Positions 23,144 to 30,262 of a DNA stretch of 30,823 bases are shown piece by piece; position 1 is the first letter of the stretch; every line of letters starts with the position of its first letter. Made by a program: the position numbers and the translations under genes. Source of the stretch: JBCBTD01 sp039818825. GTDB taxonomy: Bacteria > Pseudomonadota > Alphaproteobacteria > Geminicoccales > Geminicoccaceae. Below the pieces are notes generated by a model. The model had not been told where the DNA came from and searched no databases. It saw only the letters and a program-made list of their open reading frames with translations. The stretch lies in the NCBI GenBank assembly GCA_039818825.1, contig JBCBTD010000048.1, forward strand, positions 1-30,823, given 5' to 3'.

Positions 23144-24124
23144 ATGGCGCTGTCCGACATTCTCGGGGCACTGGCTGGCCGACGTCGATCCGCTCAACCT
23201 GAGGACGAACTCGCCAAACGCGGTCTCTTCGTGCGCGAGCACGATGTTGGCGTCACGATCTCCGGCCGCACCTACCGCCACCACGCCGCGTTGCGCCAGG
23301 CCGGCGGTCAGTGGGACGCCGAGCGGAAGCTCTGGAGTTTCGACGACCCGGCCAACCTTTTGGCGCTGGTCGCGATCCTCGAGACGCCAGCGGCCGCTGG
23401 CCTTGCCGAGGCGCCCAGCGCACCGTACCGGCCGAAACCGGTGGACGGGCATCGCGAACGCCTGCGCAAGCGCCTGATGACGGTGGGCGCCGATGCCCTT
23501 CAGGACGACGAGCTGCTGGAGTTGTTGCTCACCTACGCGACCAAGCGCGCGGATAGCGCCGGCCTCGCGCGCGAGCTGTTGCGCAGCTTCGGCAGCCTCC
23601 ACGCCGTGCTCGCCGCCGAACCCAAGCAGCTGGCACGGGTCGACGGCTTCGCTGAGGGCGGCGAGCGCGATCGGGAGTTCGCCAGCGTGCTGTTCCGAAT
23701 CGTGCGCGAGACCAGTGCTCGGGCACGCGCGTCGAGCTTCAAGGAGCGGCCGCTCATCGACACGCCGGAGGAGCTCAGTCTCTACCTGGACGCAGCCCTC
23801 GCCCAATCCGAGATCGAAGCCGCCCACGTCCTCTTTCTCGATGCAGCCAATCGCCTGATCCGCGACGTCCGCATGGCAGAGGGCACGGTCGACCACACGC
23901 CTCTCTATCGTCGCGAGGTTGCGAAGCGGGCAATGGAACTGAACGCCACCGCGGTCATCCTGGTCCACAACCACCCGACCGGAGACCCGACCCCGTCGGA
24001 CGCCGACGTCACCATGACACGTATGGTTGCGGAAGCTCTCGCGGCAATCGACGTCACCGTTTATGATCACGTCATCGTCGGCAAAGGTCGGCAGACCAGT
24101 TTTCGTGAAAGCGGTCTTCTCTGA
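23144..24124 (+). CDS. radC: RadC family JAB/MPN protein with extra N-terminal module
   Basis: 326 residues, about 90-100 longer than ordinary RadC proteins. The RadC part (about 100-326) has the UPF0758 opening GHRERLRKRLMTVGADALQDDELLELLLTYA split over residues 102-132, a helix-hairpin-helix-like segment, and an intact JAMM metal site: E246, H275, H277, S285 and D288 in HNHPTGDPTPSDAD. Despite the name, the repair role of RadC is disputed; the fold is that of a metallopeptidase. The N-terminal 95 residues hold ISGRTYRHHAALRQAGGQWD then AERKLWSF, a GGxWDxxxKxW pattern found in small modules fused to nucleic-acid enzymes. Cotranscribed with map. Confidence 0.93.
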   Translation: MALSDILGALAGRRRSAQPEDELAKRGLFVREHDVGVTISGRTYRHHAALRQAGGQWDAERKLWSFDDPANLLALVAILETPAAAGLAEAPSAPYRPKPVDGHRERLRKRLMTVGADALQDDELLELLLTYATKRADSAGLARELLRSFGSLHAVLAAEPKQLARVDGFAEGGERDREFASVLFRIVRETSARARASSFKERPLIDTPEELSLYLDAALAQSEIEAAHVLFLDAANRLIRDVRMAEGTVDHTPLYRREVAKRAMELNATAVILVHNHPTGDPTPSDADVTMTRMVAEALAAIDVTVYDHVIVGKGRQTSFRESGLL

Positions 24125-24164
24125 TTCCCGTTGGCCTCGTCCACTCGGAGTTTTGACCACGGTC

Positions 24165-24554
24165 ATGGGTGTTCGATCCGTCGTTCTCATCGCGGTTCTC
24201 GCCACGGCCATCAGCGCGTGCGCTTCACTCGAACCCGGAGAGCCGCGGCCCGACATCTCGACCGCGAGCCAACGGCCGTTCGATGCGCCGCAGGCCGACG
24301 TCCTGCTTGCCGGCGGTCGTCTGTTGAATGCCGACGAGGTCAGTGCACTGCTCGCGACCCTGGGCGAGCCGGCATTCGTCCGCGCCGCCGGTGGTGGTCT
24401 GGACTCACGCCTGCAGGTTCGTGGTGACGGGTCGTTCTGTTTGAACATGCGCGACCTGCGGTCCTGCCGCCTCGTGGTCGCCGACGGCGCCGACTACCGG
24501 CTGTTCGACCATACCGGCGCGCCGCGCGGCACGCTCACGCCGTCGCGAGGCTGA
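24165..24554 (+). CDS. Small putative lipoprotein
   Basis: 129 residues from ATG at 24165. The N-terminus MGVRSVVLIAVLATAISAC is a short hydrophobic signal ending in a lipobox-like ISAC, so it is probably lipid-anchored. The segment LLNADEVSALLATLGEPAFVR (SmpA/BamE-like spacing) is followed by two further cysteines (SFCLNMRDLRSC) that may pair. It lies 40 bases after radC on the same strand and converges with cysK only four bases away. Its role is unknown; a small BamE/SmpA-like accessory lipoprotein is a guess. Confidence 0.72.
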   Translation: MGVRSVVLIAVLATAISACASLEPGEPRPDISTASQRPFDAPQADVLLAGGRLLNADEVSALLATLGEPAFVRAAGGGLDSRLQVRGDGSFCLNMRDLRSCRLVVADGADYRLFDHTGAPRGTLTPSRG

Positions 24555-24558
24555 GGCA

Positions 24559-25539
24559 TCAACCTTCCTGGAACAGCTCGGTCGACAGGTAGCGCTCGGC
24601 GCACGACGCAGCGAACGCGACCACACGGCGGCCGGCATTGGCGGGCCGTTGGCCGAACTCGATGGCGGCGGCGAGTGTCGCTCCCGACGAGATCCCGATC
24701 GGAATGCCTTCCATGCGGGCACAGTCGCGCGCGGTCTGGAAGGCCGTCTCGTTACCGATGCAGAGCACTTCGTCGATCGACGAGCCGTCCAGTACGTCAG
24801 GGACGAAGCCGGCGCCGATCCCCTGGATCTTGTGGCCGCCCGGGCGTCCGCCCGAGAGCACCGGGCTGTCCTCCGGCTCGACCGCAATGATGTACAAGTC
24901 CGGCCGTCTGGCCTTCAGTGCCCGCCCGACGCCGGTGAGGGTGCCGCCGGTGCCGACGCCGACCACGAGTGCATCCAGATGCCCGCCGGTATCGCGCCAA
25001 ACCTCCTCGGCCGTGGCGCGTTCGTGGATCGCCGGATTGGCCGGATTGGCGAATTGTTGGAGGATCAACGAGCCTGGAATCGTGCGCTGCAGTTCTTCAG
25101 CGCGGGCGATGGCACCGGGCATGCCGGCGTCAGCTGGCGTCAGCTCCAAGTCGGCGCCCAGCAGTTTCAGCATCTTGCGCCGTTCCGCCGACATGCTGGA
25201 CGGCATCGTCAAGATCAGCCGGTAGCCGCGGGCGGCACAAACGAACGCCAAAGCGATCCCCGTATTGCCGGAGGTTGGCTCGATGAGGGTGCCACCGGGG
25301 CTGATCCGTCCTTCGGCCTCCGCGCTCTCGACCATCGCCAAGGCGATCCGGTCCTTGACCGAACCGAGCGGATTGAAGAACTCCAACTTCATCAGGATGT
25401 CCGCGCCGCAGCCGGCCGTCTCGGGCAACCGGTTGAGGCGGACCAACGGCGTCGCCCCGATGGTGTGCGTGATGTCGTCGAAAACGCGACCCAACGCCGG
25501 ACGCGGCGGACCGATTGCCGCCGGAACATGGTCCCTCAT
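24559..25539 (-). CDS. cysK: Cysteine synthase A
   Basis: Makes cysteine from O-acetylserine and sulfide with PLP; cytoplasmic, 326 residues from ATG at 25539. The Schiff-base lysine is K62 in FNPLGSVKDR, the substrate loop is PTSGNTG, and the cofactor phosphate loop is GVGTGGTLTGVGR; the tail has SCAERYLSTELF as in CysK. A TTG two codons earlier (25545) is possible, but GAGG is better spaced from the ATG. Last gene of the ubiE-to-cysK run and 58 bases after the Rrf2 regulator gene, suggesting autogenous or sulfur-linked control. Confidence 0.97.
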   Translation of the reverse strand: MRDHVPAAIGPPRPALGRVFDDITHTIGATPLVRLNRLPETAGCGADILMKLEFFNPLGSVKDRIALAMVESAEAEGRISPGGTLIEPTSGNTGIALAFVCAARGYRLILTMPSSMSAERRKMLKLLGADLELTPADAGMPGAIARAEELQRTIPGSLILQQFANPANPAIHERATAEEVWRDTGGHLDALVVGVGTGGTLTGVGRALKARRPDLYIIAVEPEDSPVLSGGRPGGHKIQGIGAGFVPDVLDGSSIDEVLCIGNETAFQTARDCARMEGIPIGISSGATLAAAIEFGQRPANAGRRVVAFAASCAERYLSTELFQEG

Positions 25540-25597
25540 CGCCAATGCCTCGGTCAGGAGGCCGCGCGGTTGCGGCCTCGATCATGAATGTGCGCGC

Positions 25598-26053
25598 TCA
25601 AATGGCGAAGTCGACCCCTTTGGCGGCTTCGCTGCTCACTCCGCGGCTCTCCGCCTCGCGACAGAGGTCCTCGATAGTCGACGCGCTCAGCCGGGCCAAG
25701 ACGTCACGCTCGACTTCGTTCCAGAAAGGCTGCGTGACGGCCTGGCCGATGGCCGATGCGGTCCGGTCGTCGTCCTCGGCCGTCGCCGCGTCCATCGCCT
25801 GAACCACCGACACGACGTCCGCGACGGAGATGCGCCGCCGCTCCCGCGCCAATCGGTAGCCCCCCCGCGGACCCCGCACGCCCCGAAGGATGCCGGCACG
25901 CACCATCTGCTGCATCACCTGCTCCAGATAGCGTCGCGGCAACTGCAAGCGTCGCGCGATGTCCTGGCTCTGAACTGGCTCGGACGCGCCGTTGTAAGCA
26001 ATGTCGCAGACGGCCTCCAATGCCAGCGCCAGCTTCTTCGACGGCTTGATCAT
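25598..26053 (-). CDS. Rrf2 family transcriptional regulator (CymR-like position)
   Basis: 151 residues with a winged-helix DNA-binding domain of the Rrf2 type: DIARRLQLPRRYLEQVMQQM and VRGPRGGYRLAR. IscR and NsrR carry three clustered cysteines for an Fe-S cluster in the segment near residues 90-108. Here that segment (DAATAEDDDRTASAIGQ) has none; the only cysteines are C16 and C131, so it is unlikely to hold the normal cluster. Its place directly before cysK recalls Bacillus CymR, a cluster-free Rrf2 protein that represses sulfur genes and uses CysK as co-repressor. GGGAGG precedes the ATG at 26053. The dut stop lies six bases upstream. Confidence 0.93.
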   Translation of the reverse strand: MIKPSKKLALALEAVCDIAYNGASEPVQSQDIARRLQLPRRYLEQVMQQMVRAGILRGVRGPRGGYRLARERRRISVADVVSVVQAMDAATAEDDDRTASAIGQAVTQPFWNEVERDVLARLSASTIEDLCREAESRGVSSEAAKGVDFAI

Positions 26054-26059
26054 GATCCC

Positions 26060-26560
26060 CTACCTCCCGATTTCGGTCTTGTTGGCGGCCGGTGCGCCGA
26101 GTGGGCCAAGCCCGGTCGAACCGAAACCGCCCTGCCCGCGCGCGGTCGCGCCGACGTCGAGCGTGACCGGCTCGAAGGCCGCCCGGACCACCGGCGCGAT
26201 CACCAGCTGCGCGATCCGCATCCCCCGTTCGATGGCGACGGGCGCGTCGCCGAGATTGACCAGCAGCACCGACAACTCGCCCCGGTAGTCGGCGTCGATC
26301 GTTCCTGGCGCGTTCACGACGGTGATCCCGTGGTGCAGCGCCAGACCCGAACGGGGCCGAACCTGGCCCTCGAAGCCGCTCGGGATCGCCAGGATCAATC
26401 CGGTCGGCACCGGCCGGCGCGCGCCCGGCTCCAGCACCACCGTCTCAATCACGGCCGCAACCAGATCGGCTCCGGCCGCGTCGACCGTCGCGGGCGTTGG
26501 GAGCGGCAGGTCCAGGGCATGGGCCAAGCGGTCGACACCGATCACGACACGCTCACTCAA
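26060..26560 (-). CDS. dut: dUTP diphosphatase (dUTPase)
   Basis: Hydrolyses dUTP to dUMP, keeping uracil out of DNA. 166 residues from a TTG at 26560 that overlaps the coaBC stop (TTGA), with GGAGGG six bases upstream; GTG at 26545 is an alternative. All five trimeric dUTPase motifs are present: AGADLVAA (29-36), RPRSGLA (68-74), GTIDADYRGE (86-95), RIAQLVI (115-121) and the C-terminal RGQGGFGSTG (141-150) that closes the active site. The neighbouring uracil-DNA glycosylase gene at the left of the window serves the same purpose. Ends with TAG. Confidence 0.97.
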   Translation of the reverse strand: MSERVVIGVDRLAHALDLPLPTPATVDAAGADLVAAVIETVVLEPGARRPVPTGLILAIPSGFEGQVRPRSGLALHHGITVVNAPGTIDADYRGELSVLLVNLGDAPVAIERGMRIAQLVIAPVVRAAFEPVTLDVGATARGQGGFGSTGLGPLGAPAANKTEIGR

Positions 26561-27798
26561 CCGCGTCCCTCCAACACGTCGACATGCTCGGCAATGCGGC
26601 GTGCGAGGCGGACGCCGACGTCGGCCTTGTCCAGCTCCGGCCAACGTTCGACCTCGCCGTCGCGGGTGAAGAGCACGATGCGATTCCGGCTGCCACCGAA
26701 GGTACCGGTCGGCGGCGAGACGTCGTTCGCCAGCAACCAGTCACAGCCCTTCCGTTCGAGCTTGTTGCGGGCGTGCCGTTCGACGTCGTCCGTCTCGGCA
26801 GCGAAACCCACGACCAAAGCCGGCCGGTGCGGGCCAGGTTCGGCCAACGCCTTCAGGATGTCCGGGTTCGGCGTCAAGGCGATCAGCGGCGGGCCCGCGT
26901 CGGCGCTCTTCTTCAGCTTTGCGGCGGCGACGGCGGCGGGGCGCCAGTCGGCGACGGCAGCTGCGCAGACGGCGATGTCGGCCGGCAACGAAGCCGTGAC
27001 GGCCGCCGCCATTTCTGCGGCAGTCTCGACCGGCCGGACATCGACACCGGCGGGTGCAGCCACGCCCACCGGGCCATGAACCAGCGTGACCCTCGCGCCC
27101 AGGGCGTGGAGCGCTGCGGCGATGGCATGGCCTTGCCGACCGGACGAACGATTGGCGATGAACCGAACCGGGTCGATCGGCTCGTGTGTCGGACCGCTCG
27201 TGACCACGGCATGACGTCCGTCGAGCGGCCGCTCATCGGCCCCGCCGTCGAACCGCGCCAGGATCGCCTCCAGAATGTCGTGCGGCTCCGCCATGCGGCC
27301 GACGCCTTCCTCGCCGCAGGCCATGTCGCCGCCTTCGGGCCCGACGAAACCGACGCCGTCCGCCTGAAGCCGCTGTACGTTTCGGCGGGTCGCGGCATGG
27401 CCCCACATCATCGGATTCATCGCTGGAGCGACCAACACCGGCTTGTCGGTCGCCAGCAGGGCCGTCGATGCCAGGTCGTCGGCATGGCCACCGGCCATTT
27501 TCGCCATGAGATCGGCCGTGGCGGGTGCGACGACCACCAGATCGGCCTCCCGCGACAGCCGGATGTGTCCCATTTCGGCTTCGTCGGTCAGCGAGAAGAG
27601 GTCCTGGTAGACCCTGTCGCCGGCGAGGCTGGCGACGGACAGCGGCGTGACGAACTGGGTGGCGGCGCGGGTCAAGATGGCGCGCACGCCGACTCCGTGG
27701 TCCCGCAGCCGACGGATCAGCTCCAGACACTTGTAAGCCGCAATACCCCCGCCGATGACGAGCAACACGCGCCGCCCCGCGGGATCGCCGTTGGCCAT
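26557..27798 (-). CDS. coaBC: Bifunctional phosphopantothenate-cysteine ligase/decarboxylase CoaBC
   Basis: Two steps of coenzyme A synthesis, joining cysteine to phosphopantothenate and decarboxylating the product. 413 residues. The N-terminal CoaC half binds FMN: LLVIGGGIAAYKCLELIRRL (about 12-31), APAMNPMMWGHAATRRN, and ACGEEGVGRMAEP with the catalytic cysteine. The C-terminal CoaB half has VVTSGPTHEPIDPVRFIANR, SSGRQGHAIAAAL, AAAVADWRP, KLKKS and ALTPNPDILKAL. ATG at 27798. Translationally coupled to dut, a classic bacterial pair; cysteine from CysK in the same run is its substrate. Confidence 0.98.
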   Translation of the reverse strand: MANGDPAGRRVLLVIGGGIAAYKCLELIRRLRDHGVGVRAILTRAATQFVTPLSVASLAGDRVYQDLFSLTDEAEMGHIRLSREADLVVVAPATADLMAKMAGGHADDLASTALLATDKPVLVAPAMNPMMWGHAATRRNVQRLQADGVGFVGPEGGDMACGEEGVGRMAEPHDILEAILARFDGGADERPLDGRHAVVTSGPTHEPIDPVRFIANRSSGRQGHAIAAALHALGARVTLVHGPVGVAAPAGVDVRPVETAAEMAAAVTASLPADIAVCAAAVADWRPAAVAAAKLKKSADAGPPLIALTPNPDILKALAEPGPHRPALVVGFAAETDDVERHARNKLERKGCDWLLANDVSPPTGTFGGSRNRIVLFTRDGEVERWPELDKADVGVRLARRIAEHVDVLEGRG

Positions 27799-27876
27799 CG
27801 CCTATTGTCCACAAGCCCGGTGTTGATCGACGGAATATCACTGCGGCGTTGTCTCCGCCAGCGCAAACCCCGTTGC

Positions 27877-29376
27877 TCAGAGAAGAATGGCGCCCGCCAG
27901 TATCCCGAGCCCGATCCACAAGACCGGGCGCAGCCAACGCCACCGGTTGGCTTCGTCCCGCACCCGGACCTCGGCGTCGTGCAGCACGACTTCGGCCGAA
28001 CGAATGACCCGGGGCAATCGCTCCGCCATCTCCCAGCTCGACTCGGCGATACGCCGCGCAGCGGCGGCCGGCCCCAGATGGGTGGCGATCCAGCGCTCGA
28101 CCAGCGGCTGCGCGAGCTGCCACATGTTGACAGACGGATTCAGCCCGCGGCCGACACCCTCGGCGACCATCATCGTCTTCTGCAGCAGCAGCAGTTCGGG
28201 CCTGACCCGCATCTCGAATGAGCCGGCGACCTCGAACAGCTGACCCAGCAACCGCCCGAGCGAGATCTCGTTGAGGGGCAGCCCCATGATCGGCTCGGAG
28301 ATGGCACGGCAGGCCTGGGCGAGTGCGCCTTGGTCGACGGTCTCGGGCACGAGACCTATTCGCACCTGCAGCGCCGCCACCTTTGGGTAGTCACGCGCCA
28401 AGAAGGCCACCAGCAACTCGCCGAGGAACAGCCGGGTCGCCATGTCCAGGCGGCCCATGATGCCGAAATCGACGGCGACGATCGTCCCATCGGGCTCGAT
28501 GAACGTGTTCCCCGGATGCATGTCGCCGTGGAAAAAGCCGTGGACGAAGACTTGCTCGAAGAAGACGGTCGAAGCGTGCTCCAGCACACGCGCCGGGTCG
28601 ATGCCCGCAGCGATCAGGGCGTCGCGCTCGTCGGAGGCGATCCCCTCGACCCAGTCGAGCGTGAACACGCGCCGGCCGGTGCGCTCCCAGTCGACGGCCG
28701 GCACGCGAAAACCTGCAGCATCGCCGTTGTTCTCGCCGAACTCGTCGCAGGCGGCGGCTTCCATCCGGAGATCCAGCTCGCGCCTGGTCGTGGCCGCGAA
28801 GGTGCTGACCACCGCCTCGGGCTGAAAGCGCTCGGCAGCAGGCACCAGCCGGCCCGCCAGCCACGCGCCGAACTGAAAGAAGCTCAGATCGCGCTCGATC
28901 TGCCAGTCGATGCCGGGGCGCAACACCTTCACTGCTACAGCTCGGCCGGCTGGTGTCCGTGCCCGGTGGACCTGGGCGACCGACGCCGCGGCGACCGGGG
29001 TCCACTCGAAGGCCTGGAACCGGGTCCAAAGCGGCGCTCCGAGATCTGCCTCGATGACGCGGACGGCCTCGTCACCCGGGAAGGGCGGCAGGTCGTCCTG
29101 AAGGCTGGCGAGGTCCTCGGCGACGTCCGCACCCATCAGGTCCGGTCGCGTGGCCAGTCCCTGACCCAGCTTGACGTAGATGGGGCCGAGCTCGATCAGC
29201 GCCCGGGCCAGACGCTCGCCGGGCCGGCCCTTGGCGTCCTTGTTGTTGAGCATGTGCAGCACCCGGCGCTGCCACGAGCCGAGGGGCAAATCGTCGATGA
29301 ACAGGATGGCGCCGTGCCGACCGAGGCATCGCACGACCGTGATCGCGCGCCAAAAGTGACGGGGGGCGGCGAGCAC
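27877..29376 (-). CDS. ubiB: UbiB protein kinase-like ATPase for ubiquinone synthesis
   Basis: Supports ubiquinone synthesis as an atypical kinase/ATPase (ADCK/COQ8 family). 499 residues from GTG at 29376. Family marks: the KxGQ motif in GPIYVKLGQGLATRPDL (K69, Q72), Ala-rich loop VAAASVAQVHRA, VAVKVLRPGI with the conserved lysine, the catalytic FHGDMHPGN, and the metal-binding VDFGIMGRL. The C-terminus has a membrane segment (LWIGLGILAGAILL). It begins six bases after the ubiE stop, a conserved pair. A 78-base gap with no clear promoter separates it from coaBC. Confidence 0.97.
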   Translation of the reverse strand: MLAAPRHFWRAITVVRCLGRHGAILFIDDLPLGSWQRRVLHMLNNKDAKGRPGERLARALIELGPIYVKLGQGLATRPDLMGADVAEDLASLQDDLPPFPGDEAVRVIEADLGAPLWTRFQAFEWTPVAAASVAQVHRARTPAGRAVAVKVLRPGIDWQIERDLSFFQFGAWLAGRLVPAAERFQPEAVVSTFAATTRRELDLRMEAAACDEFGENNGDAAGFRVPAVDWERTGRRVFTLDWVEGIASDERDALIAAGIDPARVLEHASTVFFEQVFVHGFFHGDMHPGNTFIEPDGTIVAVDFGIMGRLDMATRLFLGELLVAFLARDYPKVAALQVRIGLVPETVDQGALAQACRAISEPIMGLPLNEISLGRLLGQLFEVAGSFEMRVRPELLLLQKTMMVAEGVGRGLNPSVNMWQLAQPLVERWIATHLGPAAAARRIAESSWEMAERLPRVIRSAEVVLHDAEVRVRDEANRWRWLRPVLWIGLGILAGAILL

Positions 29377-29382
29377 CGCCGC

Positions 29383-30141
29383 TCAGAGCCGCCAGCCGGA
29401 GTGGATACAGGCGATGCCGCTGGAGAGGTTGCGGAACTTGACCCGCTCGAAGCCTGCCTCCCACATCAGGCCAGCGAACGCCTCCTGGTCGGGGAAGCGA
29501 CGGATGCTCTCGGCGAGATAGCGGTAGCTGTCGGCGTCACCAGCGACGAACCGGCCGAGCGTCGGCAATACCGAGAACGAATAAGTGTCGTAGACGCGGG
29601 CGAGCGCTGGCAGGGCGACCTTCGAGAACTCCAGGCACATGAACCGCCCGCCGGGCCGCAACACACGGAACGCTTCGGCCAAGGCGCGGTCGATGTGGGT
29701 GACGTTGCGGATGCCGAAGGCGATGGTGACGCTGTCGTGGCTGCGCGCCGGCAGCGGCAGCGCCATGGCATCGCCCGCCGCCCAAACGATCCCGGAGAAG
29801 GCGTTGCGGTCGAACGCCCGATCGCGGCCGACCCGAAGCATCTGCTCGTTGATGTCGACCACGGCCAGCGACACCTCGCCGCCGGTACGCTCGTGGATCC
29901 GAAACGCGACGTCGCCGGTGCCGCCTGCAAGGTCGAGATGGCGCAAACCCGGCGCCGGCGCCAGCCAGTCGACCAACGCATCCTTCCAGAGCCGATGGAC
30001 GCCCACACTCATCAGGTCGTTCATCAGGTCGTAGCGCGCAGCGACGCTGTCGAAAACGTTGCGGACCATGCTCGCCTTCTGGGCGGGATCGACGTCTTCG
30101 AAGCCGAAGGAGCGGGCAAGGCGGTCGGCAGAGTCGGCCAT
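29383..30141 (-). CDS. ubiE: Ubiquinone/menaquinone methyltransferase UbiE
   Basis: SAM-dependent C-methyltransferase that methylates the benzoquinol ring in ubiquinone synthesis. 252 residues, normal. The SAM-binding motif I is LRHLDLAGGTGDVAFRI, with the upstream MVRNVFDSVAARYDLMNDLMS, FGIRNVTHIDRALAEAFRVL and GGRFMCLEFS, all UbiE hallmarks; the tail SGIACIHSGWRL is also typical. ATG at 30141. A good promoter lies 69 bases upstream (30210-30237). First gene of the ubiE-ubiB unit and divergent from mutM, as in many alphaproteobacteria. Confidence 0.98.
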   Translation of the reverse strand: MADSADRLARSFGFEDVDPAQKASMVRNVFDSVAARYDLMNDLMSVGVHRLWKDALVDWLAPAPGLRHLDLAGGTGDVAFRIHERTGGEVSLAVVDINEQMLRVGRDRAFDRNAFSGIVWAAGDAMALPLPARSHDSVTIAFGIRNVTHIDRALAEAFRVLRPGGRFMCLEFSKVALPALARVYDTYSFSVLPTLGRFVAGDADSYRYLAESIRRFPDQEAFAGLMWEAGFERVKFRNLSSGIACIHSGWRL

Positions 30142-30209
30142 CAGGCGGCGGTGCCTTTCGGTGCAGGCGGCGACGACAGGGGGAAACGTGGTCGTGGCGC
30201 TGCTGCGAG

Positions 30210-30237
30210 GTTATAGACGCGAGCCTTGGCCCTTCAA
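30210..30237 (-). promoter_or_regulatory. Probable sigma-70 promoter for ubiE
   Basis: On the minus strand TTGAAG (30237-30232) and TATAAC (30215-30210) are separated by 16 bases, with 4/6 and 5/6 matches to consensus. Transcription would start near 30203, giving a leader of about 60 bases before ubiE. It is the best-looking promoter in the window. Confidence 0.6.
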
Positions 30238-30262
30238 GCCGCCGTGCCTCGGCGAAGTGACG

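Noticed and set aside
22256..24448. 730-residue open frame on the minus strand opposite sfsA, map and radC
   Set aside because: Antisense shadow of three well-supported genes in high-GC DNA; no domain and unnatural composition.
25265..27079. 604-residue plus-strand frame opposite cysK, rrf2, dut and coaBC
   Set aside because: Shadow of four conserved genes.
28330..30216. 628-residue open frame on the plus strand opposite ubiB and ubiE
   Set aside because: The opposite strand encodes fully recognisable UbiB and UbiE; this frame is a codon-bias shadow rich in His, Asp, Arg and Gly.
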